DNA of 64,000 bases from Maricaulis sp. Its GTDB lineage: Bacteria; Pseudomonadota; Alphaproteobacteria; Caulobacterales; Maricaulaceae. The DNA lies in assembly GCA_002692855.1 (NCBI GenBank), contig NZMJ01000134.1, positions 27,277-91,276 of the forward strand, in the 5' to 3' direction. Position numbers and translations under genes: made by a program. Below, piece by piece: positions 1 through 10,327 of this stretch. Position 1 is the stretch's first letter. Each line of letters begins with the position of its first letter. Below the pieces are notes generated by a model, which was not told the origin of the DNA, did no database searches, and saw only the letters and a program-made list of their open reading frames with translations.

Positions 1-715
1 GGGTCGACCAGGGCTTCAGGAAGGCCGCGGCCTTGGCATCATTGGTCTTGCCGAGGAAGGGCGGACGCGGCGGCAGGACGTGTTCGGCGGTCCGGTCGTG
101 TTCGCTTTCGGGCGTGCCGATGCGGAAATCGATGCCGCGCGGCCCGGCAATGTCGCTTCGCAGCATCCCGCCAATTGTCTTGCCGGACGTCCGCCGGGCG
201 ATGGCGTCGGCGAGAAATCCGAATGTGATCGGGTGGTAGCCCGAGCCCTGACCCCGCGACCAGAGCGGGTGCATGGCCGCGAGGCGATCCTCGATCAGGT
301 CCCGGTCGAACCAGTCGACGGCTTCCATCGGTTCGGGAATGCCGGCCAGGCCCGCCTGGTGCGACAGGGCCTCGGCCACCGTGACCTTGTCCTTCCCGGC
401 GTGGGCGAATTCCGGCCAATAGTCCGCAACCGGGGCGTCGTAGTCGATGAGGTCATCAGACACGAGCTTCGCCATCGCCATGGCGGTGACCGCCTTGCCG
501 GTCGAGAAGACGGGCACAATGGTGTCCTCAGCCCAAGGGCGGGACTTCTTGCGGTCGGCCCAGCCGCCCCACAGATCGATGACGGTCTCGCCATCGATCA
601 TCAGGCAAAAGGCGGCGCCAATCTCGTCGCCGGTCTGCCAGTTGGCGGCGAAGGCGTCGCGCACCGGCTCGAAGCCGGGCGCGGTTGTTCCATGAATCTC
701 GGGTGTCTCAGTCAT
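1..715 (-). CDS. Serine hydrolase / class C beta-lactamase-like (EstB-type) protein, 3' end outside window
   Basis: Reverse-strand reading from ATG at 715: MTETPEIHGTTAPGFEPVRDAFAANWQTGDEIGAAFCLMIDGETVIDLWGGWADRKK...VPVFSTGKAVTAMAMAKLVSDDLI; STGK serine motif. Runs off the window so it is absent from the ORF track. Confidence 0.85.
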   Translation of the reverse strand, partial: MTETPEIHGTTAPGFEPVRDAFAANWQTGDEIGAAFCLMIDGETVIDLWGGWADRKKSRPWAEDTIVPVFSTGKAVTAMAMAKLVSDDLIDYDAPVADYWPEFAHAGKDKVTVAEALSHQAGLAGIPEPMEAVDWFDRDLIEDRLAAMHPLWSRGQGSGYHPITFGFLADAIARRTSGKTIGGMLRSDIAGPRGIDFRIGTPESEHDRTAEHVLPPRPPFLGKTNDAKAAAFLKPWST

Positions 716-725
716 GGCGAGGGAG

Positions 726-1589
726 CTAGCCGGTCACGGGCCGCGCCGCAAGACGGGCGTCGCTGCAGACCGGATGGAGACGAGCGCTCACGTCCGGAAG
801 TTCAAAGGCGTTCCATTCCCTTGCTTTCAGGAGCGTGTCCCAGATCGCCGTCGCGGCCGTGTCGAGCGCCATCTTCGGTTCGGCGCCGGTCAGGCGTTCG
901 GCAAGGAAGCCTGCGGTCAGGAGATCGCCCGTCCCGTGGGGAGCCTTGGCGAGCCTTTCATGGGTGATGCCGAGAGCGCCATGCGCGTCCGCGTAGAGGA
1001 CGCCAATCTCGTCATTGTTCTCAATCGACGACGCCAGAACAGGCTTGCCGAGCGCCTTCGCTGCGGTGAGTGCCTCGCCTGCGTTGCGTACCGGCAGTCC
1101 GGTCAGCCAGCCCAGCTCGAATGCATTGGGCGTGACGAGATCGGCGCGGGGGACAAGCTCGTCGCGGATCGCCTCGGCGACGGCGTCCGGAACATAGAGC
1201 CTGCCGTGATCGCCGATGATCGGGTCGACGACGACCACCGGTTCAGGGGCATAGGCGCAGACATTGTGGGCGGTGCGCGTCTGCACGGCGCGGATCGCGT
1301 CGATCGCCTCCGCCGCGCGCCTGACCTGCCCGGGGGTCGCGAAATAGCCGGTGAGGACCGCATCGGTCAGGGCGAAGAGGCCGTTCGCCTCGATCCCGCC
1401 CAGCGCACCGGAGAACAGGTCATCTGCGATGGCTCCCCCTCCGGGGTCGCCCCAGCCGGGGTGGCGGCCGAGCAGGACGGTCGGCACATGCATCGTGTCG
1501 ATCCCGCGCGCCTGCAGGGCTGACACGCTGACGGCGCCGCCGACGCGGCTGCCTGAGACCAGCGAAGAGAGGACGAGGACCATCGGCAT
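726..1589 (-). CDS. pdxY: Pyridoxal kinase
   Basis: MPMVLVLSSLVSGSRVGGAVSVSALQARGIDTMHVPTVLLGRHPGWGDPGGG...VVVDPIIGD...HGTGDLLTAGFLA; ribokinase-like PdxY/PdxK signatures. Start trimmed from the longer ORF 726..2126. Confidence 0.85.
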   Translation of the reverse strand: MPMVLVLSSLVSGSRVGGAVSVSALQARGIDTMHVPTVLLGRHPGWGDPGGGAIADDLFSGALGGIEANGLFALTDAVLTGYFATPGQVRRAAEAIDAIRAVQTRTAHNVCAYAPEPVVVVDPIIGDHGRLYVPDAVAEAIRDELVPRADLVTPNAFELGWLTGLPVRNAGEALTAAKALGKPVLASSIENNDEIGVLYADAHGALGITHERLAKAPHGTGDLLTAGFLAERLTGAEPKMALDTAATAIWDTLLKAREWNAFELPDVSARLHPVCSDARLAARPVTG

Positions 1590-1610
1590 GGTCCGTGGTA
1601 TAGGGCGGAC

Positions 1611-2468
1611 ATGAGCCAAAGCGAAGCGATTCAACCGCTCTTGCGGTCCGCCCTGTTCGTCCCCGCCAGCCGTCCGTCCGCCATCGAGAAGGCGGCAGGG
1701 CTGGGCGCGGATCTGTTGATGCTCGACCTCGAGGACGCCGTTGGCGAGGGCGACAAAAGCGAGGCGCGCGAAGCCGTGGGCATGGCAATCTCGCTGTGGC
1801 GCGGCGCGGGCGTCAGCGCGGCAATCCGCATCAATGGGACCGATACCGGCTTCTGGCGGGACGACCTCGCCGCCGCGTCGGATGCCGACTTCATCGTCAT
1901 TCCGAAAGTCGACGGGGTGGCCGACCTCGAGGCCGTCCGCACTGCTGCACCGGACGGACCAAAGCTGATCGCGATGATCGAGACACCGCACGCGGTGATG
2001 AGCCTGCCGGCCCTGATGGCATCGGCGGAAGGGGTAGGGCTGGCCGGACTGATTGCGGGCACGAATGACCTCGCCAAGGCGCTGCGCCTGCCGGCGGACC
2101 GGACGCGCACCGGGCTGGTGCCGCACCTGGCGTCAATGGTGCTGGCCGGGCGAGCGGCCGGCCTGTTCGTACTCGACGGCGTGTTCAACGCCTACCGGGA
2201 CGATGAAGGCTTCGAGCTGGAGGCCCATCAGGGCAAGGCGCTGGGGTTTGACGGGAAGTCACTGATCCACCCGGCCCAGGTGCCGCTGGCCAACCGGGTC
2301 TTCGCGCCGACACCCGCCGAGATCGAGCGCGCCCACGCCATTGTGTCGGCATTCGCGGATGCCCCCGGCAAGGGCGCGATCCCGTTCGACGGCGAAATGA
2401 TCGAACAGCTGCACCGGGAACGGGCCGAAGCCCTGATCCGTTCGGTGGAAGAAAGGACAACACGATGA
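1611..2468 (+). CDS. HpcH/HpaI aldolase / CitE-like CoA ester lyase
   Basis: LRSALFVPASRPSAIEKAAGLGADLLMLDLEDAVGEGDKSEAREAV...MIETPHAVMSLPALMA; CitE-like family. Confidence 0.85.
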   Translation: MSQSEAIQPLLRSALFVPASRPSAIEKAAGLGADLLMLDLEDAVGEGDKSEAREAVGMAISLWRGAGVSAAIRINGTDTGFWRDDLAAASDADFIVIPKVDGVADLEAVRTAAPDGPKLIAMIETPHAVMSLPALMASAEGVGLAGLIAGTNDLAKALRLPADRTRTGLVPHLASMVLAGRAAGLFVLDGVFNAYRDDEGFELEAHQGKALGFDGKSLIHPAQVPLANRVFAPTPAEIERAHAIVSAFADAPGKGAIPFDGEMIEQLHRERAEALIRSVEERTTR

Positions 2469-2821
2469 GCCTCGAAACGCCGGTCATCTGGCACAATCCG
2501 CGCTGCACCAAGTCACGCCAGACCCTGGCGCTGATGGAGCAGAAGGGCATCAGTCCGCGCATCCGTCTCTACCTGGAGGACCATCCTTCCGAAGCGGAGA
2601 TCCGCGAAGTCGTGGAACGGCTGGGACTCGACAGCGCGCGCGACCTGATGCGGGTCAAGGAAGCCGAATACAAGCAGCTCGGACTCGACAAGGTCGACAA
2701 CGAAGCCGCCCTCGTCTCGGCGATGGCGAAAACCCCGAAGCTGATCGAACGCCCGGTCGTGATGAAGGGCAAGCGCGCCCGGATCGGCCGCCCGCCGGAA
2801 GACGTGATCGACATTCTTTAG
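2465..2821 (+). CDS. arsC: Glutaredoxin-type arsenate reductase (ArsC family)
   Basis: VIWHNPRCTKSRQTLALMEQKGI...RPVVMKGKRARIGRPPEDVIDIL; start overlaps upstream stop. Confidence 0.8.
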   Translation: MSLETPVIWHNPRCTKSRQTLALMEQKGISPRIRLYLEDHPSEAEIREVVERLGLDSARDLMRVKEAEYKQLGLDKVDNEAALVSAMAKTPKLIERPVVMKGKRARIGRPPEDVIDIL

Positions 2822-2851
2822 GCTGTCGACCTTTACGGACGACCGACCGCC

Positions 2852-2918
2852 GTCACCCCCGCGAAGGCGGGGGTCCAGTTTCGCCGTTGTTCTGGATTCC
2901 CGCCTGCGCGGGAATGAC
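2852..2918. repeat. BIME-like pair of inverted REP-type palindromic units
   Basis: GTCACCCCCGCGAAGGCGGGGGTCCAG (2852-2878) is the inverted counterpart of CTGGATTCCCGCCTGCGCGGGAATGAC (2892-2918). Confidence 0.8.
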
Positions 2919-2936
2919 CGCGTGTGTGGGTCGGAC

Positions 2937-4697
2937 CTACTCCCCCTGCTGCGCGGCGATCCACGCGGTCATGTGCGCATCAAGGAAGTCGAGCGGCACG
3001 CCGCCATTTTCCAGCATTGCGTCATGGAAGGCGCGGATGTCGAAATCCTCGCCGAGGGCTTCTTCGGCGCGGGCCCGCAGGTCGCGCATCAGGAGTTCGC
3101 CCGACTTGTAGGCAAGCGCCTGGCCCGGCCAGGAGATGTAGCGGCTGACCTCGGTGCGGACATTGTGCGGCGCGAGGGCCGAGTTTTCGAGGAAGCAGGC
3201 CTCGGCCTGTTCACGGGTCCAGCCATACCAGTGAATGCCGGTATCGACGACGAGGCGGCAGGCGCGCCACATCTCGTAGGTCAGGCGGCCGAAGCGCTCA
3301 TAAGGCGTCGTATAGAGGCCCATGTCCTCGGCGAGCGTCTCGGTATAGAGGCCCCAGCCTTCACCGAAGGCGGTGATGTATGCGTTGCGGCGGAATTCCG
3401 GAACGTCCTCCATCTCCTGCGACAGCGCGATCTGGAGGTGGTGGCCCGGCATTGCCTCGTGCACGGTCAGCGAGGGCAGGTTGTAGAGCGGGCGCTGGGA
3501 AAGATTGTAGGTGTTGACCATGTAACCGCCAGCGACGCCGTTTTCGGCATCACCCGGCCAGTAACGGCCGGTGGTATAGGTCGGTGCGATCGAGGCCGGG
3601 ACCGGCCGCACGCCATAGGGCAGGCGCGGTAGGCGGCCGAAGAAGCGCGGCAGCTGGTCGTCGGCGCGCTTGGCGATCCAGGCGGCATGCATCAGCAATT
3701 CTTCTTCCGTCTCGGCGTAGAATTGCGGATCGGTGCGCAGGAAGTTCAGGAAATCGGCAAAGCTGCCTTCGAACTCGACCTCCGCGATGATGGCGTCCAT
3801 CTCGCCGCGGATGCGTTCGACCTCTGCGAGTCCACGCGCGTGGACTTCCTCGGGGCTGGTATCGAGCGTGGTGTGGTAGCGCACCAGCGTCTGGTAGAGG
3901 GCGCGGCCATCCGGGACTTCGGAAATGCCCAGGCTGTCGCGCGAACCCGGTATGTATTCGGACTCGAACCAGTCCGCGAGCTCGGTGTAGGCGGGCAGAA
4001 CGGTGTCAGAGATCACGGCGAGACCTTCGCCGCGCAGGCGCTCGCGCTCGGCCGGGCTCATGCTGGCGGGCAGGTTGTTGAACGGCGCGAAGAAGTCGCT
4101 CTCCTCGGCGCTGGTGTTCGCGATGGCGCGCATCTGGTCGAGAACGCCGGGCAGGATGTTGCGCGGCTGGACGAAGCCCGTGGAGAGGCCGTTTTCCATC
4201 CACGCACGATTCTGGTTCAGGAAAAGCGGAACAGCCTCGAGGCGCGCAATCCAGTCTTCGGCATCCGCAACCGAACGCAGGCGGGTCGAGGCAGCCGTGT
4301 AGACCGGGCCGGTGAAGAAGCCGCTGTCATTGGAAAAGGGGACGCGCTCCATCTGGAAGGGCGCCAGCTCGACCCGGTAGCGCAGGAGGTAATCCAGGAC
4401 CGCGTAGGAGACCTGGTCATTCTCCGCAAGATTGTCGGCCTCGATCGCTTCAAGGCGGTCGAGGAAGGCCAGCTCGGCGGCATTGCGCGACTCGACGGTT
4501 GCACTCGACAGGTCTGCCCATCGGCGTGCGGCCTCGCGGTCACCGTCCCGGCCTTCGCCGACCGGGTCGCCCGCCGATTCGTGGGCTTCGAATTCGGCAA
4601 TCAGTGCCGCGAAATCATCGGCATCGTCGGCCCATGCCGATGTGGCCGACACGGGCGCAGACAGAAGGGCCAGTGCGGCCAGGGTGGTGCGGATCAT
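2937..4697 (-). CDS. DUF885 family secreted protein (putative metallopeptidase-like)
   Basis: Signal peptide MIRTTLAALALLSAPVSATSAWA; LTVHEAMPGHHLQIALSQE and AFGEGWGLYTETLAEDMG motifs typical of DUF885. Confidence 0.85.
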   Translation of the reverse strand: MIRTTLAALALLSAPVSATSAWADDADDFAALIAEFEAHESAGDPVGEGRDGDREAARRWADLSSATVESRNAAELAFLDRLEAIEADNLAENDQVSYAVLDYLLRYRVELAPFQMERVPFSNDSGFFTGPVYTAASTRLRSVADAEDWIARLEAVPLFLNQNRAWMENGLSTGFVQPRNILPGVLDQMRAIANTSAEESDFFAPFNNLPASMSPAERERLRGEGLAVISDTVLPAYTELADWFESEYIPGSRDSLGISEVPDGRALYQTLVRYHTTLDTSPEEVHARGLAEVERIRGEMDAIIAEVEFEGSFADFLNFLRTDPQFYAETEEELLMHAAWIAKRADDQLPRFFGRLPRLPYGVRPVPASIAPTYTTGRYWPGDAENGVAGGYMVNTYNLSQRPLYNLPSLTVHEAMPGHHLQIALSQEMEDVPEFRRNAYITAFGEGWGLYTETLAEDMGLYTTPYERFGRLTYEMWRACRLVVDTGIHWYGWTREQAEACFLENSALAPHNVRTEVSRYISWPGQALAYKSGELLMRDLRARAEEALGEDFDIRAFHDAMLENGGVPLDFLDAHMTAWIAAQQGE

Positions 4698-4777
4698 GGA
4701 AAACTCCCCGAGTGATGTTCTTGGGGGAGAGTCTAGCCGCAGGACGACGCGCGCGTCAGCCCCAAATCCCTGCGCGC

Positions 4778-6460
4778 CTAGACCGGCAATCCCGCAAGAC
4801 GGGCGGCGCAGCCATTGGCAGCCAGATCGCCCTCCGCCGGAATGATGCGCTGCAATCGCCGCGTCTCGCCGGTCGCCGGGCGATAGCGCAGGTCCTGCGT
4901 CCCGGCTTCTGACCGGACCCGTAGGACGCTGTCCACGCTGGCATCGCCCACCGCGCCTTCCAGCCGTTCGAGAATGACCATGCCGGGGCGGAATCCGGCA
5001 GGCCAGGCGGGGCCGTCCCGGTCGACTGCGGAGATGACGAATTGCCCGTCCTCGTTGCGGTCCCCGGTCATGCCGTAATCGAAGACCGGCTCATCGACCG
5101 TTTCCACGGTACCGCAGGGGCCGAAGGTGTCACGGGCCAGCTCGACCGGCTCGCCGTTTTCGATGTGGCGGGTCACCAAGCCGGAGATGTCCACCCCGGT
5201 GACCGACAGGACGGTCGCGGCGAAGCGGGCGGGTGCGGGCCCCTCGTCTGCGGCATCGCGCATCGCCATGATGACATCGTCCAGATCGAATTCACCGCCT
5301 GTCCGGGTGCGGATCTCGTGGTCAACGAGGGCGGCGAAGATCTCGCCGCGATGATAAGGCAGGCGCTGCGCGTCCCGGTTCTGCCAGAATTGTTCGCCGA
5401 TCACCGCGTTGGGCGCATCGCGCAGCGGAGAGGACGCATTCTCCGCGAGGACAACGTTCCAGTGAGCCAGAGCAGTCTGGGCCGGCCAGATGCCGCCCCG
5501 CACTCCGGCGCGCGTGGTCAGGAAATCGGTAAACCCCTCGGAGAACCAGTATCCGGCGGCTTCGTCGCCCGGGTCACCGGGCAGGGCGCCGCCCAGCCGC
5601 TTGATGTTCCAGGTATGGGTGTGCTCGTGCGCGAGAATCCGGGTCAGCGTTTCGAGGTCGGCATCGGTCGTCACGAACATGGCGAAGGAATCGTCGAGAT
5701 TGGTGCCGCCGATGCTGGTCCAGCCCTCGTCGGCCTCGAGCGGCAGGACGGTGACGAGATAGGGTTCGCCCTCGGCTTCCCAATAGGCGAGATTGCCGGT
5801 GATGACCGTCTCGACCTGGTTCATGAAGGTCGTGTCGTCGACATCGATCGCACCGCGCATCGCGATGCGGATGTCGGCGCCGGAAACGCGCCGTGTCTCG
5901 ACCCGGAAATCGCCTGCCACGATCACACTGGCCCCCAGTGCCGTGTAATCGAGACCGTCGTGCTGGAGATCCGAGGCCAGCGCCCAGCCATTGGGCACGA
6001 CCAGGTCGACCCTCACCCCGGCTTCGCGGTCCCGGTCCGGCTCGGCGAAAATGGTGTGGCCGATCAGGTGGACATAGCCGGGCTCGGCATAGGGGCGGTA
6101 GTAGTCGTCCGTCGCGGCGCGCGGGGGGCCGGACCGGTCCGGGACGACCTGATAGCGAACGACCAGTTCTGCGCCGGGGGCGTGGGTGATCTCGCGGCGT
6201 TCCGGGGCGGTGGCGGGCGCAAACGCCGCGTCTTCGCCCGAAACCTGCAAGTCGTGGACGACCCGCCAGAGCTCGCTCTCGCCGCCCCAGAAATCCGGCA
6301 AGTCGAGCCCTGTCTGACCGTCCTCGTCTCCGGTGAAGCGCAGTTCGACCCGGATCGTGGCGGGGGCCGTACCGTCGGCTTCGACCGTGACGGTGTAATG
6401 GGCGTCGATGATTGCCGGTTCACTCAATGCCGCCGCTGCGGCCAGAATCGCTACGAGCAT
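4778..6460 (-). CDS. M61-family-like metallopeptidase
   Basis: MLVAILAAAAALSEPAIIDAHYTVTVEADG...ILAHEHTHTWNIKRLGG (HExxH) ...WFSEGFTDFLTTR; C-terminal PDZ-like segment. Confidence 0.75.
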   Translation of the reverse strand: MLVAILAAAAALSEPAIIDAHYTVTVEADGTAPATIRVELRFTGDEDGQTGLDLPDFWGGESELWRVVHDLQVSGEDAAFAPATAPERREITHAPGAELVVRYQVVPDRSGPPRAATDDYYRPYAEPGYVHLIGHTIFAEPDRDREAGVRVDLVVPNGWALASDLQHDGLDYTALGASVIVAGDFRVETRRVSGADIRIAMRGAIDVDDTTFMNQVETVITGNLAYWEAEGEPYLVTVLPLEADEGWTSIGGTNLDDSFAMFVTTDADLETLTRILAHEHTHTWNIKRLGGALPGDPGDEAAGYWFSEGFTDFLTTRAGVRGGIWPAQTALAHWNVVLAENASSPLRDAPNAVIGEQFWQNRDAQRLPYHRGEIFAALVDHEIRTRTGGEFDLDDVIMAMRDAADEGPAPARFAATVLSVTGVDISGLVTRHIENGEPVELARDTFGPCGTVETVDEPVFDYGMTGDRNEDGQFVISAVDRDGPAWPAGFRPGMVILERLEGAVGDASVDSVLRVRSEAGTQDLRYRPATGETRRLQRIIPAEGDLAANGCAARLAGLPV

Positions 6461-6551
6461 GGTGTCCCTACCCACTATTCAGGCAGGAAGCATGATCCGC
6501 CCGCGCGCGCGGAGCCAGTTAAGCTTCGTTCAGTTTTCGGCGAGGTTCGGC

Positions 6552-7430
6552 TTAGTCTTCCTCGCCGGACCTGCGATCCTCGGGGCGCAGCCCGATCCGC
6601 TTCCTGACCTGCGCGTCGACGAATTTCTCGGGCAGCAGGCGGGGCAGGGACCAGTTGGTCAGGCGCTGGGGCACTTCAGCATAGCGCAGGCGCGGGCTGT
6701 CGGCGGTCAGGGCGTGGTGGACGCGTCGGCCGATGCGTTCGGGCGGCAAGCCCTCGGGGCCGCTTTTCTGCATCCATTTCATGACCCGGTTCATGGCGGG
6801 GACGTAGTCGGTATCGCGGTACTGTTCGACATCGATCTCCTCGGCCTTGTCCCAGATCGGGGTGGCGACCGCTCCGGGACCGATCAGGACACAGTTGATG
6901 CCGTAAAGCCCCAATTCCTTGCGCAGTGACTTGGTCATCCCCTCAAGCGCATGCTTGGACGCCGCATAGGGACCCACGAAGGGCATGCCCATCTTTCCGG
7001 CGACCGACGACATCATCACGATCCGGCCGGGCTCGCCGATCCGGCCATCCTCGGCGCCCAGCAGGGGGGCGAAGGCCTGAACCGTGCGCAGGACGCCCAG
7101 CACGTTCACGTCCATCTGCTTTTCAACTTCGCTGATATTGATGTGCAGCAGAGGTCCGGCGACGGCGATGCCGGCATTGCAGACAAGGCCGTCCAGCGTG
7201 GATTGACCCAGCGCGGCGCGAACCTGATCGGCTGCGGCCTTCAGCGTCGCTGCCTGGGTGACGTCCATCTTCAGCGGGGTGACCTTGTCGGCGAAATCCG
7301 ATTTCAACCGCGCAGCATCCTCGTCCTTCCGTATCCCCGCGAAAACGTGGAAACCCTTTTCGATCAGAACTTTCGTGGTGGCGTGACCGATCCCGGTCGA
7401 GGCGCCCGTGACAACGGCGGTCTGGGACAT
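6552..7430 (-). CDS. Short-chain dehydrogenase/reductase
   Basis: VVTGASTGIGHAT, LVCNAGIAVAGPL, MMSSVAG, YAASKHALEGM SDR motifs. Confidence 0.9.
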   Translation of the reverse strand: MSQTAVVTGASTGIGHATTKVLIEKGFHVFAGIRKDEDAARLKSDFADKVTPLKMDVTQAATLKAAADQVRAALGQSTLDGLVCNAGIAVAGPLLHINISEVEKQMDVNVLGVLRTVQAFAPLLGAEDGRIGEPGRIVMMSSVAGKMGMPFVGPYAASKHALEGMTKSLRKELGLYGINCVLIGPGAVATPIWDKAEEIDVEQYRDTDYVPAMNRVMKWMQKSGPEGLPPERIGRRVHHALTADSPRLRYAEVPQRLTNWSLPRLLPEKFVDAQVRKRIGLRPEDRRSGEED

Positions 7431-7734
7431 CGGGGTCTCCCTACGTTTCTCTCGGGCAACCTAGACCGTTTCGCATTACAAACCAGCCGAAACCCGTTCC
7501 GAGACCAAGAACACACAGGGCGATTAAGGGCGGGGAGCAGGCCACCTGCATCATTTGATGCTGCCGGGCGCCATCGTCCGCTCGGTGAGATTCTGCATTG
7601 CGATGCTGCACCCGCGTTGACCCTTGCCGCTCCGGGTCTATTCTCCGGCAGACATTCGTTTGACCGGTGATTTGCTCGAGGCTCTGCCTTGCTGGGGGGC
7701 AGCCGCCGGTCCCGACCGCGAAAGGGACGAAGCG

Positions 7735-8139
7735 ATGACGTCGGAGACTTCTGATCCGCGTCCGCTATCACCACACCTGCAGGTGTGGCGCTGGCACGCG
7801 ACCATGCTCACCTCCATCCTGCACCGGGTCACCGGCATCGGCCTTTATATCGGCGCAGCCGCGCTGACGGTGTGGCTGGTGATGCTGGCAACCGGCACGA
7901 ATGGCAGCGTCAGCTTCCTGTTCGAGGGCGCGATGGCCTGGGTTACGCGCGCCGGGCTGATCGTGCTGACGGCGTGCGTCGCCTTTCATTGGTTCAACGG
8001 GCTGCGCTTCCTGTTCTGGGACGCGGGCAAGGGCTTTGATCCCAAGGGGTCGAGCCAGCGCTCCGTGGTCATCCTGATCGCCGCCTTCCTGGCGACGGGC
8101 ATCGTGTGGACGATTTTCCTGACCGGAGGTGCGGCATGA
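7735..8139 (+). CDS. sdhC: Succinate dehydrogenase cytochrome b556 subunit
   Basis: MTSETSDPRPLSPHLQVWRWHATMLTSILHRVTGIGLYIG; followed by sdhD and sdhA. Confidence 0.95.
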   Translation: MTSETSDPRPLSPHLQVWRWHATMLTSILHRVTGIGLYIGAAALTVWLVMLATGTNGSVSFLFEGAMAWVTRAGLIVLTACVAFHWFNGLRFLFWDAGKGFDPKGSSQRSVVILIAAFLATGIVWTIFLTGGAA

Positions 8140-8513
8140 GCGGCATGATGACTCCGCGCAAGCGGGTTCGCGGCTACGGTGCCGCAGGGTCGGGCACCGG
8201 GCACTTCATCCAGCAACGGGTCAGCGCGATCGCGCTCTTCATCCTGATGCCGATTTTCGTGATCACGCTGGGGCTGGCCGGTGCGCCTGACCCCGACGCC
8301 TCGCGCGCCTTCTTCGGTTCGCCGCTGGGCGCGCTCGTATCACTGCTGACGATGAGCGCGGCGCTTTATCACGGGCGGTTGGGCGTCCAGGTCGTGATCG
8401 AGGATTACATCCACAAGACCTCGACCAAGGCGACGCTTCTGATCGTCAACACCTTCCTCGCCGCGGGTCTTTGGCTCGCCGGCGTCTATTCGCTTCTCAC
8501 GTTGGCGCTCTAG
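8136..8513 (+). CDS. sdhD: Succinate dehydrogenase membrane anchor subunit
   Basis: Small membrane protein with [19 protein letters not shown]; between sdhC and sdhA. Confidence 0.95.
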   Translation: MSGMMTPRKRVRGYGAAGSGTGHFIQQRVSAIALFILMPIFVITLGLAGAPDPDASRAFFGSPLGALVSLLTMSAALYHGRLGVQVVIEDYIHKTSTKATLLIVNTFLAAGLWLAGVYSLLTLAL

Positions 8514-8536
8514 GCGCGCTCCAGGACCGGTATCCG

Positions 8537-10327
8537 ATGTCGAAATACGAATGGATCGATCACACCTATGACGTCGTCGTGGTGGGCGCCGGGGGCTCGG
8601 GCCTCCGCGCGGCACTGGGCGCGGCACAGGCAGGCTTGCGCACGGCGTGCGTGACCAAGGTTTTCCCGACGCGCTCGCACACGGTTGCGGCGCAGGGCGG
8701 GATTTCGGCCAGCCTCGGCAATATGGGTGAGGATGACTGGCGCTGGCACATGTATGACACCGTGAAGGGGTCAGACTGGCTGGGCGACCAGGACGCGATC
8801 GAATATCTGTGCCGCCACGCGCCGGACGCGGTTTACGAGCTGGAACACTGGGGTGTGCCGTTCAGCCGGACGCCCGAAGGCAAGATCTACCAGCGCGCCT
8901 TTGGCGGCATGACCCGCAATTTCGGCGAAGGCCCGGTGCAGCGCACCTGCGCGGCGGCCGACCGGACCGGTCACGCCATCCTGCACACGCTTTACGGACA
9001 GGCGGTCAAGCACAAGACCGAGTTCTTCATCGAGTATTTCGCGCTCGACCTGATCATGGACGAGGACGGCGCCTGCCGCGGCGTGACGGCGTGGAATCTC
9101 GAGGACGGCAAGCTGCACCGATTCCGGGCGCAGACCGTCATCTTGGCGACCGGCGGCTATGGCCGGGCCTATTTCTCGGCCACCTCGGCGCACACCTGTA
9201 CCGGCGACGGCAATGCGATGGTGCTGCGCGCCGGCCTGCCGCTGCAGGACATGGAATTCGTGCAATTCCACCCGACCGGCATTTATGGCGCGGGCGTTCT
9301 GATCACCGAGGGCGTGCGCGGCGAAGGCGGCTATCTGACCAATTCCGAAGGCGAGCGCTTCATGGAGCGCTATGCGCCGAGCGCGAAGGACCTCGCCAGC
9401 CGCGATGTCGTCTCGCGCTCGATGACGGTGGAAATCCGCGAAGGCCGGGGCGTCGGTCCGAAGAAGGACCACATCTATCTCCACCTCGACCACCTCGATC
9501 CGGACGTGATCCACAAGCGCCTGCCGGGGATTTCCGAAAGCGCGCGGGTGTTCGCCGGTGTCGATGTGACGAAGGAGCCGATCCCGGTCCTGCCGACCGT
9601 CCACTACAATATGGGCGGCATCCCGACCAATTATCACGGCGAGGTCCTGACCAAGCGGGACGGCAATCCGGACTGTGTCGTGCCGGGCCTGATGGCGGTC
9701 GGTGAAGCGGCCTGCGTGTCGGTCCACGGCGCCAATCGCCTGGGGTCGAACAGCCTTATTGACCTCGTCGTCTTCGGCCGCGCAGCGGGGCTCCGGGCCG
9801 CCGAAACGCTCGAAGCGGGGGCGCGCCAGCCGGTTCTTCCGGCCGATGCGGGCGACAATGCGATTGCCCGGCTCGACAAGTTCCGCAATGCCAAGGGCGG
9901 CACGCCGACCGCGAAACTGCGCGACCGGATGCAGCACGCCATGCAGGCCAATTGCGCCGTCTTCCGTACCGGCGAAGTGCTGGACGAAGGCGTCGCGAAG
10001 ATCGCCGAAGTCTTCAAGGCGGCTGCCGATATCGGCGTGTCGGACCGCACGATGGTGTGGAATTCAGACCTCGTGGAAACGCTGGAATTCGACAACCTCA
10101 TCGCCCAGGCGGCGGTGACAGTGACCGGCGCGGCCGCGCGCAAGGAAAGCCGCGGCGCGCATGCCCGCGAAGATTTCCCGGACCGCGATGACGAGAACTG
10201 GATGAAGCACACGCTGGCGTTTTTCGATCCCGAGACCGGCGATGTACGCCTCGAAGAACGCCCGGTGCACACCTACACGCTGTCGGACGACATCCAGTAT
10301 ATCGAACCAAAAGCGCGGGTTTACTGA
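8537..10327 (+). CDS. sdhA: Succinate dehydrogenase flavoprotein subunit
   Basis: [52 protein letters not shown]...[21 protein letters not shown]. Confidence 0.98.
   Translation: MSKYEWIDHTYDVVVVGAGGSGLRAALGAAQAGLRTACVTKVFPTRSHTVAAQGGISASLGNMGEDDWRWHMYDTVKGSDWLGDQDAIEYLCRHAPDAVYELEHWGVPFSRTPEGKIYQRAFGGMTRNFGEGPVQRTCAAADRTGHAILHTLYGQAVKHKTEFFIEYFALDLIMDEDGACRGVTAWNLEDGKLHRFRAQTVILATGGYGRAYFSATSAHTCTGDGNAMVLRAGLPLQDMEFVQFHPTGIYGAGVLITEGVRGEGGYLTNSEGERFMERYAPSAKDLASRDVVSRSMTVEIREGRGVGPKKDHIYLHLDHLDPDVIHKRLPGISESARVFAGVDVTKEPIPVLPTVHYNMGGIPTNYHGEVLTKRDGNPDCVVPGLMAVGEAACVSVHGANRLGSNSLIDLVVFGRAAGLRAAETLEAGARQPVLPADAGDNAIARLDKFRNAKGGTPTAKLRDRMQHAMQANCAVFRTGEVLDEGVAKIAEVFKAAADIGVSDRTMVWNSDLVETLEFDNLIAQAAVTVTGAAARKESRGAHAREDFPDRDDENWMKHTLAFFDPETGDVRLEERPVHTYTLSDDIQYIEPKARVY

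Noticed and set aside
5042-6607. 521-aa plus-strand ORF opposite the M61-like peptidase
   Set aside because: The minus strand carries a signal peptide, HExxH motif and SEGFTDF; the plus ORF is a shadow.
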